Assembly (NCBI RefSeq): GCF_913773735.1
Contig: NZ_CAJYEB010000044.1
Coordinates: 1-64,000 of the forward strand
DNA length: 64,000 nt
Source of the DNA: an uncultured Massilia sp.
Lineage (GTDB): Bacteria; Pseudomonadota; Gammaproteobacteria; Burkholderiales; Burkholderiaceae_D
Direction: 5' to 3'
Positions within the stretch are counted from its first letter, which is position 1. Every line of letters begins with the position of its first letter. Of this stretch, positions 29,199 through 38,500 are shown piece by piece. A model generated the notes under the pieces. It worked only from the letters and a program-made list of their open reading frames with translations, searched no databases and was not told where the DNA came from. A program made the translations under genes and the position numbers.

Positions 29199-31153
29199 GC
29201 CACGGCGGCCAGCTTGGGCTTGTTCAGCTTGCGCGGAAACCGCAGGTGATACTGCAGGCCCGTGCCCGGGCTGCTCTCCACGCGCAGGGTGCCGCCCAGC
29301 GCACCGGTCACGAGGTTGTACAGGATGTGCGCTCCCAGCCCGCTGCCGCCGTTGCCGCGCTTGGTCGTGAAGAACGGGTCGAACAGCTTGGCCAGCGTGT
29401 CCTCGTCCATGCCGGCGCCGTCGTCGCCGTATTCGAACGCCACCATGTCGTCTTCCAGCACGGCCTGGATGCGGATCCGGCCCGGCTGGTCGCGCTCGAA
29501 GCCGTGCACCAGCGAGTTCACCACCATGTTCGTCAGGATCTGCGACACCGCGCCCGGGAAGCTCTCCATGACCAGGTCCTTCGGGCAGTCCACCTCGACC
29601 TTGACCGGGCGGCCCTTCAGCTTGGGCTGCAGCGACAGCAGCACCTCGTTGATGTAGGCGCCCAGGTTGAACGTGCGGATGTCGTCCGAGGACTGGTCCA
29701 CCGCCACCTGCTTGAAGCTGCGCACCAGCGCCGCGGCGCGCTGGGTATTGGTGGTCATGATGCGCAGCGACTGGTCGACCACGTCGAAGAACGATTGCAG
29801 GCTCTCTTCCGTCATCTCGCCGTTGGCCAGTTCCTCGCGCGTGAGCTTGAGTTCCTGCACCAGGTGGCTGGTGGCGGTCACGCAGATGCCCAGCGGCGTG
29901 TTGATCTCGTGGGCGACGCCGGCGACCAGGCGGCCCAGCGAGGCCAGCTTTTCCTGGCGCACCAGTTCCGACTGCGCCTCCTGCAGCTGCGTCAGCGCCT
30001 GGTTCAGGGCGGCGTTGCGCGCCTCCAGGCTTTCCTTGGCCTTGCGGATCGCGCGGTCGGCCTGCATGCGCGCGATCGCCACCGCGACGTGGCTGGCGAT
30101 GAAGGCCAGCAGGTCGAGGTCGGCCTTGGTGTACACGATGGTCGGGTCGTAGCTCTGGATCACCAGCACGCCGTAGGCCTTGTCGTGCACCAGCAGGGGC
30201 GCGCCGATCCAGCTGGCGATATTGGTATTGCCGAGCGGCTGGCGCACCTTGCCGGCGGCGTGCAGGCGCGCGAAGCTGCCGGCGTCGTGCAGCTGCGCCT
30301 GGCGCGTCTGCAGCACGTAGGACACCATGCCGGCGCCGAACGGGAAGCGCTTGTACGGCGCCTCGGCGTCCTTCTCGTCGACGAAATAGGGGATGCTGAT
30401 CTCGCCGGTGTCCGGATGGGTCAGCGCGATCAGGAAGTTCCTGGCGGTCATCAGCTCGGAGACGATGTCGTGCAGGCGCTGCGCCAGCACCTCGGTCTCG
30501 AGCATGGCGGCGGACAGGTCGGCGATCTGGTACAGGGCGTGCTGGACCTGTTCGGCGCGGCGCCGCTCGGCCACTTCGCGCGCCAGCGCGCGGGTGCGCT
30601 CCTGCACGGCGCGCTCGAGCCGGTCCATGCTCTGCAGGCCCTGCAGCGCGTTCGACACGTGGTTGGCGATCAGCGAGAACAGCGCCTCGTCCTCGGCGCT
30701 GTAGGTGTGCTGCGGCAGGTAGCTCTGCACGACGATGGCGCCCAGCACCTCGTGCTGCTGGTCGAGCAGCGGGCAGCCCATCCAGTGCTCCGCCACGCTG
30801 CCGCGGCCCCAGGTGCTGCCGTTGTCGCGCGCGCGCTCCTGGTCCGACGTCATCGACAGCGGCTGCCGGTTGAGCATCACCCAGGCCGTCGGCGACTGCT
30901 CGGGCGAGGCCAGCGCCACCCGCTCCTGCGGGTCCGGCCCCTCGTCGACGGTGTCGACGAAGTAGACGAAGCGCACGGTATTGTCTTCGCGCTCGGCCAG
31001 CGCGACATAGAAATTGTCCGCATACATGATGCGGCCCAGCGCGTGGTGCACGGCGCCGAGGAATTCGCGGATGTCGGTGCAACTGGCGGACAGCTGCCCG
31101 ATCTCCAGCAGCATCGCCTGGACCGCTTCCAGGCGGGCGAGACGGCTTTCCAT
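29195..31153 (-). CDS. Cytosolic GAF-GAF sensor histidine kinase
   Basis: 652 residues from the start at 31153 (MESRLARLEAVQ), which follows AAAGGGAAG; upstream ATGs lack ribosome sites. Two related GAF domains (about 5-175 and 215-365; compare YADNFYVALAE...FVYFVD with TARNFLIALTH...IPYFVDEKD) are joined by a coiled coil (about 180-205). A second coil (370-405) leads to HisKA with phospho-His415 (GRLVAGVAHEINTPLG) and an ATPase domain (ILTNMVVNSLVHGFE, GDDGAGMDED, FFTTKRGNGGSGLGA). No membrane segment: it senses a cytosolic ligand or redox state. No receiver gene is adjacent on its strand; the HD-GYP/hybrid kinase genes converge from the left. Confidence 0.92.
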   Translation of the reverse strand: MESRLARLEAVQAMLLEIGQLSASCTDIREFLGAVHHALGRIMYADNFYVALAEREDNTVRFVYFVDTVDEGPDPQERVALASPEQSPTAWVMLNRQPLSMTSDQERARDNGSTWGRGSVAEHWMGCPLLDQQHEVLGAIVVQSYLPQHTYSAEDEALFSLIANHVSNALQGLQSMDRLERAVQERTRALAREVAERRRAEQVQHALYQIADLSAAMLETEVLAQRLHDIVSELMTARNFLIALTHPDTGEISIPYFVDEKDAEAPYKRFPFGAGMVSYVLQTRQAQLHDAGSFARLHAAGKVRQPLGNTNIASWIGAPLLVHDKAYGVLVIQSYDPTIVYTKADLDLLAFIASHVAVAIARMQADRAIRKAKESLEARNAALNQALTQLQEAQSELVRQEKLASLGRLVAGVAHEINTPLGICVTATSHLVQELKLTREELANGEMTEESLQSFFDVVDQSLRIMTTNTQRAAALVRSFKQVAVDQSSDDIRTFNLGAYINEVLLSLQPKLKGRPVKVEVDCPKDLVMESFPGAVSQILTNMVVNSLVHGFERDQPGRIRIQAVLEDDMVAFEYGDDGAGMDEDTLAKLFDPFFTTKRGNGGSGLGAHILYNLVTGALGGTLRVESSPGTGLQYHLRFPRKLNKPKLAAVA

Positions 31154-31262
31154 CGCTTCCCTTTCAAGCATGAATAATGCGTGAGGGAAATAGTACCAGT
31201 TCAACCCACGCACCGGCGCATCGGGGCGCGGAAAAATCGCCGCGCCCGCCTCGCCGCCACGT

Positions 31263-31760
31263 TCAGCGCGGCGCGCGGAAATCGTTCTCGATCCAGGCCA
31301 TGGCCGAGGACGGCGACAGCTTGAATCCGGGTTCCACGCGCACCTGCGCGACGCGCTCGCCCATCTCGTCGAAGGCGGACAGCAGCGCGTACGGATTGTC
31401 CTCGTCGGGCACGATGTCGAGCGTGACCTTGAGTTCGCCGTCGGCGGTCGACACCACGGTGTTCTTGTGCAACTGCGCGTGCAATTGCTGCTCGTGACGG
31501 CGGATCACCTCGGACGCCGTTTTCACCAGCGTGTGGAAGGCCGGGGTGTCGAGCGGTTTCGGGTTCTTCTTGTCGCGTCCCATGGTCCAGGGACCGACCA
31601 GGGCCGGTTCGGATTCGCCATCCTTGTACATGGCCACCGCCCAGCCATCGTCGTCTTCGTTCTTGATGACGCGCGCGGTCCAGCCATTGCCCTGCCACAG
31701 GCGCGGCTCCTGCACGGGAGCGTCGTCGTCGTGGGATGCTTCGTCGTTCATGTCGTTCAT
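31263..31760 (-). CDS. Hypothetical acidic protein
   Basis: 165 residues from 31760 (MNDMNDEASHDDDAPVQEP). Internal order: an acidic N terminus, a beta-rich segment (GNGWTARVIKNEDDDGWAVAMYKDGESEPALVGPWTMGRDKKNPKPLD), a helix (FHTLVKTASEVIRRHEQQLHAQLHK) and a second beta segment. No signal, no recognised domain. A hairpin GGGCGCGG/CCGCGCCC (31224-31247) follows its stop codon. Codon use matches the neighbours and it looks like a conserved cytosolic protein. Confidence 0.7.
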   Translation of the reverse strand: MNDMNDEASHDDDAPVQEPRLWQGNGWTARVIKNEDDDGWAVAMYKDGESEPALVGPWTMGRDKKNPKPLDTPAFHTLVKTASEVIRRHEQQLHAQLHKNTVVSTADGELKVTLDIVPDEDNPYALLSAFDEMGERVAQVRVEPGFKLSPSSAMAWIENDFRAPR

Positions 31761-31896
31761 TCTCAATCCGGCGGGCTGTGCCCAAAGCCAGATCATAGGG
31801 AATTCCGCCGCCCCGGACAAGGCGCGGACGACGAATCGCGCGCAGCGCCGGCGCAGCGCCCGCCCCGGCCGGCCGAACGCCCGCCGCGCCGGCGTC

Positions 31897-32112
31897 CTAG
31901 ATGATGCGCAGGCCGGGACCGGGCGGCGGAACGATCGGCGGACCGGGCAGGCTGGGCCGCGGGTCGATCGCGGGATGCGGCATGTCTCGGCCGAACGGAT
32001 TGATGAGCGGGTTGATGAGAATGGGCGGAATGGCCGGCGGCGCCGAGGGTGGATTCTTGTGGCCGGCAGCGCCCGCCGGTCCTTCCCGGATCAGGTGTCG
32101 CGTCTTCTGCAT
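31897..32112 (-). CDS. Small proline-rich protein
   Basis: 71 residues. MQKTRHLIREGPAGAAGHKN followed by a proline/isoleucine-rich tail (PPAIPPILINPLINPFGRDMP...PSLPGPPIVPPPGPG). The ribosome site GCAGGAGG directly before 32112 is one of the best in the window, which supports translation. No signal peptide. Function unknown. A second small proline-rich gene occurs at 41993-42163. Confidence 0.6.
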   Translation of the reverse strand: MQKTRHLIREGPAGAAGHKNPPSAPPAIPPILINPLINPFGRDMPHPAIDPRPSLPGPPIVPPPGPGLRII

Positions 32113-32340
32113 GGGACCTCCTGCAATAGAGCAGGCTGTCAGTATAGCCCCCGTGCCCGGCAATGCAAGGCTTGATTTCCGGCATTCCCGCCCGTCCGCT
32201 CATCTGCCGCGCACGCTGTTCGGCCCCGCGAAAACGCAGCCTGTCGCACGCCGCTGGAGCGGCGTGGCCGGCATGCCTACAGTAGCACCATGCCGCCGAC
32301 AAACGAACGAACGGCACAACGACTTCCAAGAGGATTCATC

Positions 32341-32715
32341 ATGAAAAAGATCGCCGCCATCGTCTTCCTGTTCCTGTTCGCGCTGATGCTGTGGAATATG
32401 TTCGCCTGGAGCGGGGACATGGCCTTCCACGTCGACGGCGACGAGATCGACGGCCCGCTGGAAGCCCTGCTCGGCATGCTGTTCGCGGGCGGCGGCATGC
32501 TGGTGGCCGGGGTGGTGATGCTGATGGTGGGCAGCATCCTGGCCGTGGTGTTCGCCGGCGTCGGCATCCTGTGCGTGGGGGGCCTGCTGCTGGGGGCGCT
32601 GCTGGTCGCGCTGGTGGTGTCGCCGCTGCTGCTGCCGCTGCTGGTGCCGGTGGCGATCGTGTGGTGGCTGGTGAGCCGCTCGCGCCGCAATCGCCTCCTG
32701 CAGCAGCCGGTGTAG
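32341..32715 (+). CDS. Small integral membrane protein
   Basis: 124 residues, start preceded by AGAGGA. First hydrophobic segment MKKIAAIVFLFLFALMLWNMF (membrane anchor or signal), a short acidic extracytoplasmic loop (HVDGDEIDGPLEALL), then two to three long hydrophobic segments rich in Gly/Val/Leu (residues about 45-115) and a basic end (SRSRRNRLLQ). No known domain. Divergent from the proline-rich gene; convergent with queC across the repeat at 32726. Confidence 0.75.
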   Translation: MKKIAAIVFLFLFALMLWNMFAWSGDMAFHVDGDEIDGPLEALLGMLFAGGGMLVAGVVMLMVGSILAVVFAGVGILCVGGLLLGALLVALVVSPLLLPLLVPVAIVWWLVSRSRRNRLLQQPV

Positions 32716-32725
32716 GTGCAAAACC

Positions 32726-32766
32726 GGGGTCAGGGCCCTTGAAAAGCAATACCGGGCCCTGACCCC
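32726..32766. repeat. GGGGTCAGGGCCC inverted repeat between convergent genes
   Basis: Perfect 13-bp arms (32726-32738 and 32754-32766) around 15 nt. Same family as the GGGGTCAGAGCC element at 40061-40144. Ends 13 bp before the queC stop codon; likely acts as a bidirectional terminator-like hairpin. Confidence 0.8.
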
Positions 32767-32779
32767 TGCGCACCCGCCG

Positions 32780-33496
32780 TCAATCCGTCAGGCGCCGCGC
32801 CGCCGCGTACTGCTCGTAGCCGCGGGCGCGCAGGGCGCACGCCGGGCAGGTACCGCACCCGTGGCCCCAGGCATGCGCGGCGCCCCGCTCGCCCAGGTAG
32901 CAGGTATGGGTGTCGAAGCGGATCAGGTCCACCAGCGCTGCGCCGCCGCTCTGCTCGGCCAGTTCCCAGGTCTGCTTCTTGTCCAGCCACATCAGCGGCG
33001 TCTCCACCTTCAGCCGCGTCGCCATGCCCAGGTTCAGGGCCACCTGCAACGCCTTCATCGTGTCGTCGCGGCAGTCCGGGTAGCCGGAGAAATCGGTCTC
33101 GCACATGCCGCCCACCAGCACGTTCAGGCCGCGCCGGTAGGCCACCGTCGCCGCCACCGTCATGAACAGCAGGTTGCGCCCCGGGACGAAGGTGTTCGGC
33201 AGGCCGTTTTCCTGCATCGCGATCTCGACGTTGCTGGTCAGCGCCGTGTCCGAGATGCGCGCGATCAGCGACAGGTCGATCAGGTGGTCCTCGCCCAGGC
33301 GTCCGTCCCAGGCCGGATCGAGCGCGCGCATCTTCGCCAGCACGGTCGGGCGCACTTCCAGTTCGATCGCGTGGCGCTGGCCGTAATCGAAGCCGATGGT
33401 CTCGACGCGCGCGTAGCGCTGCAGCGCCCACGCCAGGCAGGTGGTGGAGTCTTGGCCGCCGCTGAACAGGACGAGCGCGGTATCCGGTTGGTGCAT
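32780..33496 (-). CDS. queC: 7-cyano-7-deazaguanine synthase QueC
   Basis: 238 residues. PP-loop SGGQDS at 12-17 (ATP pyrophosphatase), the [12 protein letters not shown] segment, [19 protein letters not shown], and a C-terminal four-Cys zinc site (CYLGERG...HGCGTCPAC). Converts 7-carboxy-7-deazaguanine to preQ0 in queuosine synthesis. queD and queE are not beside it. Divergent from tamA with 96 bp between; I see no preQ1 riboswitch pattern there. Confidence 0.96.
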   Translation of the reverse strand: MHQPDTALVLFSGGQDSTTCLAWALQRYARVETIGFDYGQRHAIELEVRPTVLAKMRALDPAWDGRLGEDHLIDLSLIARISDTALTSNVEIAMQENGLPNTFVPGRNLLFMTVAATVAYRRGLNVLVGGMCETDFSGYPDCRDDTMKALQVALNLGMATRLKVETPLMWLDKKQTWELAEQSGGAALVDLIRFDTHTCYLGERGAAHAWGHGCGTCPACALRARGYEQYAAARRLTD

Positions 33497-33592
33497 ATTG
33501 AGTATTCCTGAGCTAAGTGAACGCTAAACGTCCGCCATCGTCTTTAACAATCCGTTAAGATGTGGCCGGCAAATCAACAATGATGGAGTGAC

Positions 33593-35530
33593 ATGTTTCC
33601 CGCACGCCCCGACCCGGCCAAGGCGACGACGCCGGCGCAATCACGAATTTTGGCACAAATCGTGCTGGGCGTGAACGCACTGTGCCTTGCCCAGGTCGCG
33701 GGCGCCCAGGACCAGCCGCAGGCGCCGGCCACGCAGGCCACGCCCGACGCCCGCACGGCGGCCCCGCTGCCGATGGAGGCGCCCTCGCGCGCCGTCGACT
33801 ACGACGTGCGCATCGAGGCGCCGCGCGCGCTGCGCGAGCTGCTCGAGGAAAACCTCGACCTGATGCGCTGGCGCGGCAATCCGCGCCTCGACATGGAGCA
33901 GCTGCAGCGCCTGGTGCGCGTGGCGCCCGAGCAGGTCAAGACGCTGATCGCCACCGAGGGCTACTACTCGCCGCAGGTCAGCGCCGGCCTGGACACTTCC
34001 GGCGCCAAGCCGGTGGCGCGCATCATCGTCGAGCCGGGCCAGCCGGTGACGGTCGGCGACGTCGACATCGAGCTGCGCGGCTTCGCCCCCGCCGACAAGG
34101 GCAGCGCGCCGGTCGACGCGGCCACGCTGCGCCAGGGCTGGACGCTGGGGACCGGTTCGCGCTTCCGCACGGCCGACTGGGAAGCGGCCAAGCGCAACAT
34201 CCTGCGCCAGATCACCCAGCGCCGCTTCCCGCGCGCGCAGCTGCTCGACTCCAGCGCCACCGTCGATCCGGACAGCCGCCGCGCCCTGCTCAAGGTCGTC
34301 ATCGACAGCGGCCCGGATGCGCAGTTCGGCAACCTGAAAATCGAGGGCCTGCAGCGCTATCCGGCCAGCGTGATCACCAACCTGAACCAGATCCGCCCCG
34401 GCGACGAATACAGCGACGCCGCGCTGCAGGCGCTGCAGGGCCGGCTGCAGGACACCGGCTACTTCAGCAGCGTCGAGGTCAGCGCCGACATGTCGGGCGT
34501 GGTGGCCCGGCAGGTCGACGAACTGAACCAGGGCGCGGGTCCGCAGGCGTCGACCGCGACCGGGCCGACCACGCTGCCGGTGCTGGTGCGCGTGACCGAG
34601 AACAAGCGCAAGAACGTCTCGCTGGGCGTCGGCTTTTCCACCAACACCGGCGCGCGCGCCCAGGCCAACTACGGCGACCTGCTCGTGTTCGGCAAGCGCA
34701 ACAAGAGCAGCGTGCTGTACGAGCAGAAGCGCCAGACGGCGCGCACCGACTTCTACTGGCCGACCACGTCGAACGGCTACAACAACAGCGTCGGCGGCGG
34801 CTTCGACCGCCAGGATGTCGAAGGCCAGATCACCCGCACCACCAGCATCTCGGCCACCCGCGCCTGGGGCTCGCCGCTGCTGGAACGCAGCATCAAGATC
34901 GAGGCGCTGACCGAGCAGGTGACGCTGGCGGACGCGATCGCGCCCAGCCCGCGCGTGAAGAGCCTGCCGGTCACGTTCTCGATCACCAAGCGCAGCCTGG
35001 ACAGCCTGGTGGCGCCGACGCGCGGCTACAGTGCCAACGTGCAGCTGGGCGCGGCGCCGCTGCCGGTCCTGACCGACGAAAAATTCGTGCGCCTGTACAC
35101 CCGCGGCCTGGCCTACAAGCCGGTGGGCGACGACGGCACCCTGATCCTGCGCGGCGAGTTCGGCGCGCTCGGCTCGAAGAACAAGGAAGGCGTGCCCACG
35201 ACCTTCCTGTTCCGCGCCGGCGGCGACGGCTCGGTGCGCGGCTACGGCTACCAGGAGCTGGGCGTGCCGGTCGGCAGCGCCATCACGGGCGGCCGCTACC
35301 TGCTCACCGCCAGCGCCGAATACGATTACTGGTTCAAGCCGCCCTACGGCGCCGCCGTGTTCTATGACGTCGGCAATGCCGGCGACAAGCTGAGCGACCT
35401 GAAACCCGAAGTGGGCTATGGCGTCGGCGCGCGCTGGCGCAGCCCGGTCGGGCCGATCAACGTCGACGTCGCCTACGGCAAGGCGGTGCACAAGGTCCGC
35501 CTGCACTTCTCTCTTGGATTCACCTTCTGA
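33593..35530 (+). CDS. tamA: TamA-like outer-membrane assembly factor
   Basis: 645 residues. A signal-like N terminus (ending QVAGAQ about residue 38) is followed by POTRA-like domains (about 60-270: VDYDVRIEAPRALRELLEENLDLMRW; GYYSPQVSAGL; VDIELRGF; LKIEGLQRYPASVITNLNQIRPGDEYSDAALQALQGRL) and a C-terminal Omp85 barrel (about 320-645, VRGYGYQELGVP, GPINVDVAYGKAVHKVRLHFSLGFTF). With TamB it forms the translocation and assembly module that inserts outer-membrane proteins and moves phospholipids. The stop overlaps the tamB ATG by one base. Confidence 0.94.
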   Translation: MFPARPDPAKATTPAQSRILAQIVLGVNALCLAQVAGAQDQPQAPATQATPDARTAAPLPMEAPSRAVDYDVRIEAPRALRELLEENLDLMRWRGNPRLDMEQLQRLVRVAPEQVKTLIATEGYYSPQVSAGLDTSGAKPVARIIVEPGQPVTVGDVDIELRGFAPADKGSAPVDAATLRQGWTLGTGSRFRTADWEAAKRNILRQITQRRFPRAQLLDSSATVDPDSRRALLKVVIDSGPDAQFGNLKIEGLQRYPASVITNLNQIRPGDEYSDAALQALQGRLQDTGYFSSVEVSADMSGVVARQVDELNQGAGPQASTATGPTTLPVLVRVTENKRKNVSLGVGFSTNTGARAQANYGDLLVFGKRNKSSVLYEQKRQTARTDFYWPTTSNGYNNSVGGGFDRQDVEGQITRTTSISATRAWGSPLLERSIKIEALTEQVTLADAIAPSPRVKSLPVTFSITKRSLDSLVAPTRGYSANVQLGAAPLPVLTDEKFVRLYTRGLAYKPVGDDGTLILRGEFGALGSKNKEGVPTTFLFRAGGDGSVRGYGYQELGVPVGSAITGGRYLLTASAEYDYWFKPPYGAAVFYDVGNAGDKLSDLKPEVGYGVGARWRSPVGPINVDVAYGKAVHKVRLHFSLGFTF

Positions 35531-38500
35531 TGGACGTCGACAACCACCCCCCCGAACAGGCGCCGCCGCCGGCTTCCGCGCCCAGAACGCGCAAGTGGCC
35601 GCGCCGGGTCGCGATCGGCGCCGCCGTCACCGTCGTGGTGCTCGGCGGCGTCGTCTGGTACCTGGGCCGCGAGACCACGCTGCAGATGATCGCCCAGCGC
35701 GTGGCGAAGGCCAGCGGCGGCGCGCTCACGCTCACCGGCGTGTCCGGCTCGCTGTACGGCCACATGCACGTGGACCGCATCGTGTTCCGCAGCGAGACCC
35801 AGCTGATCACCGTCGACACCGTCGACATCGACTGGAAGCCCTGGCAATACCTGTCGCGCGGCGTCGAGATCAATAAACTGTATGCGCAATCGCTGCGCAT
35901 GGAGACGCTCAAGGAATCCAGCGAGAAGTCGACCATGCCGGCGAAGCTCGCGCCGCCCTTCAAGATCGCGGTCGAAGACGCGCGCCTGGCGAAGATGGTG
36001 ATGGTCAACCAGGGCGCGTCCACCGAGATCGACGACATCCGCGCGCGCCTGCACGGCGACAAGCAGCAGTGGAAGCTCGACTACGCGGGCGCCAGCACGC
36101 CCTGGGGCCAGGTCAAGGCCGGCGGCACCATCGCCAATACGCTTCCCTACAAGCTGGACCTGGACGCGAGCCTGAGCCAGACCCAGGCGCCGCCGCCGGC
36201 CGCCGCGCCGGGCCAGCCGGCGCCGCCCGTCACGCCGGCGTCGATCGGCGCGCAGCTCACGCTGCATGCCGGCGGGGACCTGCGGCGCACCGTGATCGAC
36301 GCCAGCGGCAAGGCCGCGCGCGCCGAGGGCACGGGCCAGCTGGTGCTGGCGCCGTTCGCCGACATCCCGCTGCAGGCCTTCACGCTGAACGCCCGCAACA
36401 TCGACCCGGGCTTCTTCAGCCCCGCGCTGCCGACCGCGGACCTGAACCTGGCCGTCGCGGTCAAGCTGGATCCGAACCGCAACATCGCCGGCTCCGTCAA
36501 CCTCGTCAACGAAGGCCCGACGGGCACGCTCGACCAGCAGCGCCTGCCGCTGCGCGCGCTGCGCGGCCAGCTGGGCGGCAACCTGTCGGCCCTGAACGTG
36601 TCCGACGTGCTGCTCGACCTGGGCGCGGCCGGCCGCTTCACGGGCGGCGGCAGCCTGCAGCGCAAGCCGGACGAACAGGGCCTGGGCACCGCCGAATTCG
36701 TGCTGCGCACGGACCGCTTCGACCTGCAGCAGATCCAGTCCAGCATGAAGCCGACCAGGATCGCCGGCGAGCTGCGCATCGCGAACACCCAGGACACGCA
36801 GACGCTCGACGTCGACCTGGCCGACGCCGGCATGCGCCTGGTCGCGCAGGCGGCGCTCGACGGCAACGTGCTCGCCGTGCGCGACGCGCGCCTGTCGGCC
36901 GGGCGCAGCAGCGTCCGCGTGACCGGCGAGATGAACCTGCTGGACAAGAAGCCGTTCAAGGCGACCGCCATCGCCAGCCGCTTCAACCCGGCCGATTTCG
37001 GCAACTTCCCGCAGGCCGACATCAATGCCGAGGTCCATGCCGCCGGCGCGCTGGCGCCGCAATGGCAGGTGGCCGCCGATGTCGCCATCGCCCGCAGCCG
37101 CCTGTTCGACCAGCCACTGTCCGGCCGCGGCAAGCTGGCGGCGGACGCCACGCACGTGAGCGACGTCAACGCCACGCTGGCGCTGGGCCAGAACACGGTC
37201 GACCTGAAGGGCGCCTTCGGCAAGCCGGGCGAGCGCCTGGCCTGGCGCGTCGACGGCAGGCAGCTCGCCGCGCTGCGCTCCGACCTGTACGGCGCGGTGC
37301 AGGCGAACGGCGTCGTCACCGGCACCATGCAGGCGCCGCGCACCACCTTCGAGGTCGATGCGACGAGCCTGGGCTGGGTGCCGAAGGAACGCAAGACCAA
37401 TACCGGCCGCCTGCACGCGAGCGGCGAGGCCTGGCTGGACGGCAAGGACGACGCCCGCTTCGTCGCCGTGCGCGCCAAGGGCGACATGCAGCGCCTGAAT
37501 CCGGCCGCCTTCGGCTCGCCGCTGGCCGGCAGCATCAACGGCACCTTCGATGCCAGCGGGCGCAGCGGCGCCAACCTGGGCGGCGCGGTCGACCTGGCGC
37601 TGCAGCAGTCGACCCTGTCGAATTCGCCGCTGTGGGGCCATGCGAAGCTGAGCGCCGACAAGCGCCACATCTCCAACGCCGACGTCGACCTGCACCTGGG
37701 CGGCAACGTCATCGCCGCCAAGGGCGCCTTCGGCAGCGGCCGCGACACGCTCGCCTGGCGCATCGACGCGCCGCAGCTGGGCGCCCTCGGCCCCGACTTC
37801 GCCGGCGCGCTGCGCGGTTCGGGCACGCTGTCCGGCACGATGGACACGCCCTCGCTCACCGCCTCGCTGGAAGGCCAGAAGATCCGCGTGCTGGGCACGC
37901 AGAACATCGGCGCGCTGCGCGCCACCGCCAACGTCGGCGCCGGCCGCGGCGCCAGCGACCCGCTGGCGCTCGACGTGCAGGTCAGCGACTACGTGGGCGC
38001 CGCGAAAGACGGCAGCGGCAACGACACCCGCATCGCCAGTGCGCGCCTGCAGTCCACCGGCACGCGCGGCGCCCACACGATTTCCGCGGCGGCGCGCGGC
38101 GACGCCTTCGACGCCGCGCTGGCCGTGCACGGCGGCTGGAGCGGCAATGCCTGGACCGGCAGCCTGGACACCCTGACCAACCGCGGCCGCTACGCGCTGT
38201 CGCTGGCCGCCCCGGCGCCGCTGCGCATCGCGGCGCCCGCCGGCAGCGGCGTGGCCGGCCTGGCCAATCCGGAGCAGATCGCCTTCACCAATGCGACGAT
38301 CCGCCTGCCGGCCGGCTCGGTCACGCTCGAATCGCTGGCCAAGAACGGCCCGCGCTGGACCAGCCGCGGCGGCGCCACCGGCGTGCCGGTCGGCTACCTG
38401 ACCCAGGCCTCGGACGCCGTGCGCCAGAACCTGCGCGGCGACATGACCATCGGCGCGCAATGGGCGCTCGACCTGCGCGCGCCCGCCACGCCCGGCGCCG

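Noticed and set aside
33497-33592. preQ1 riboswitch before queC
   Set aside because: No conserved preQ1 aptamer pattern in the 96-bp divergent gap.
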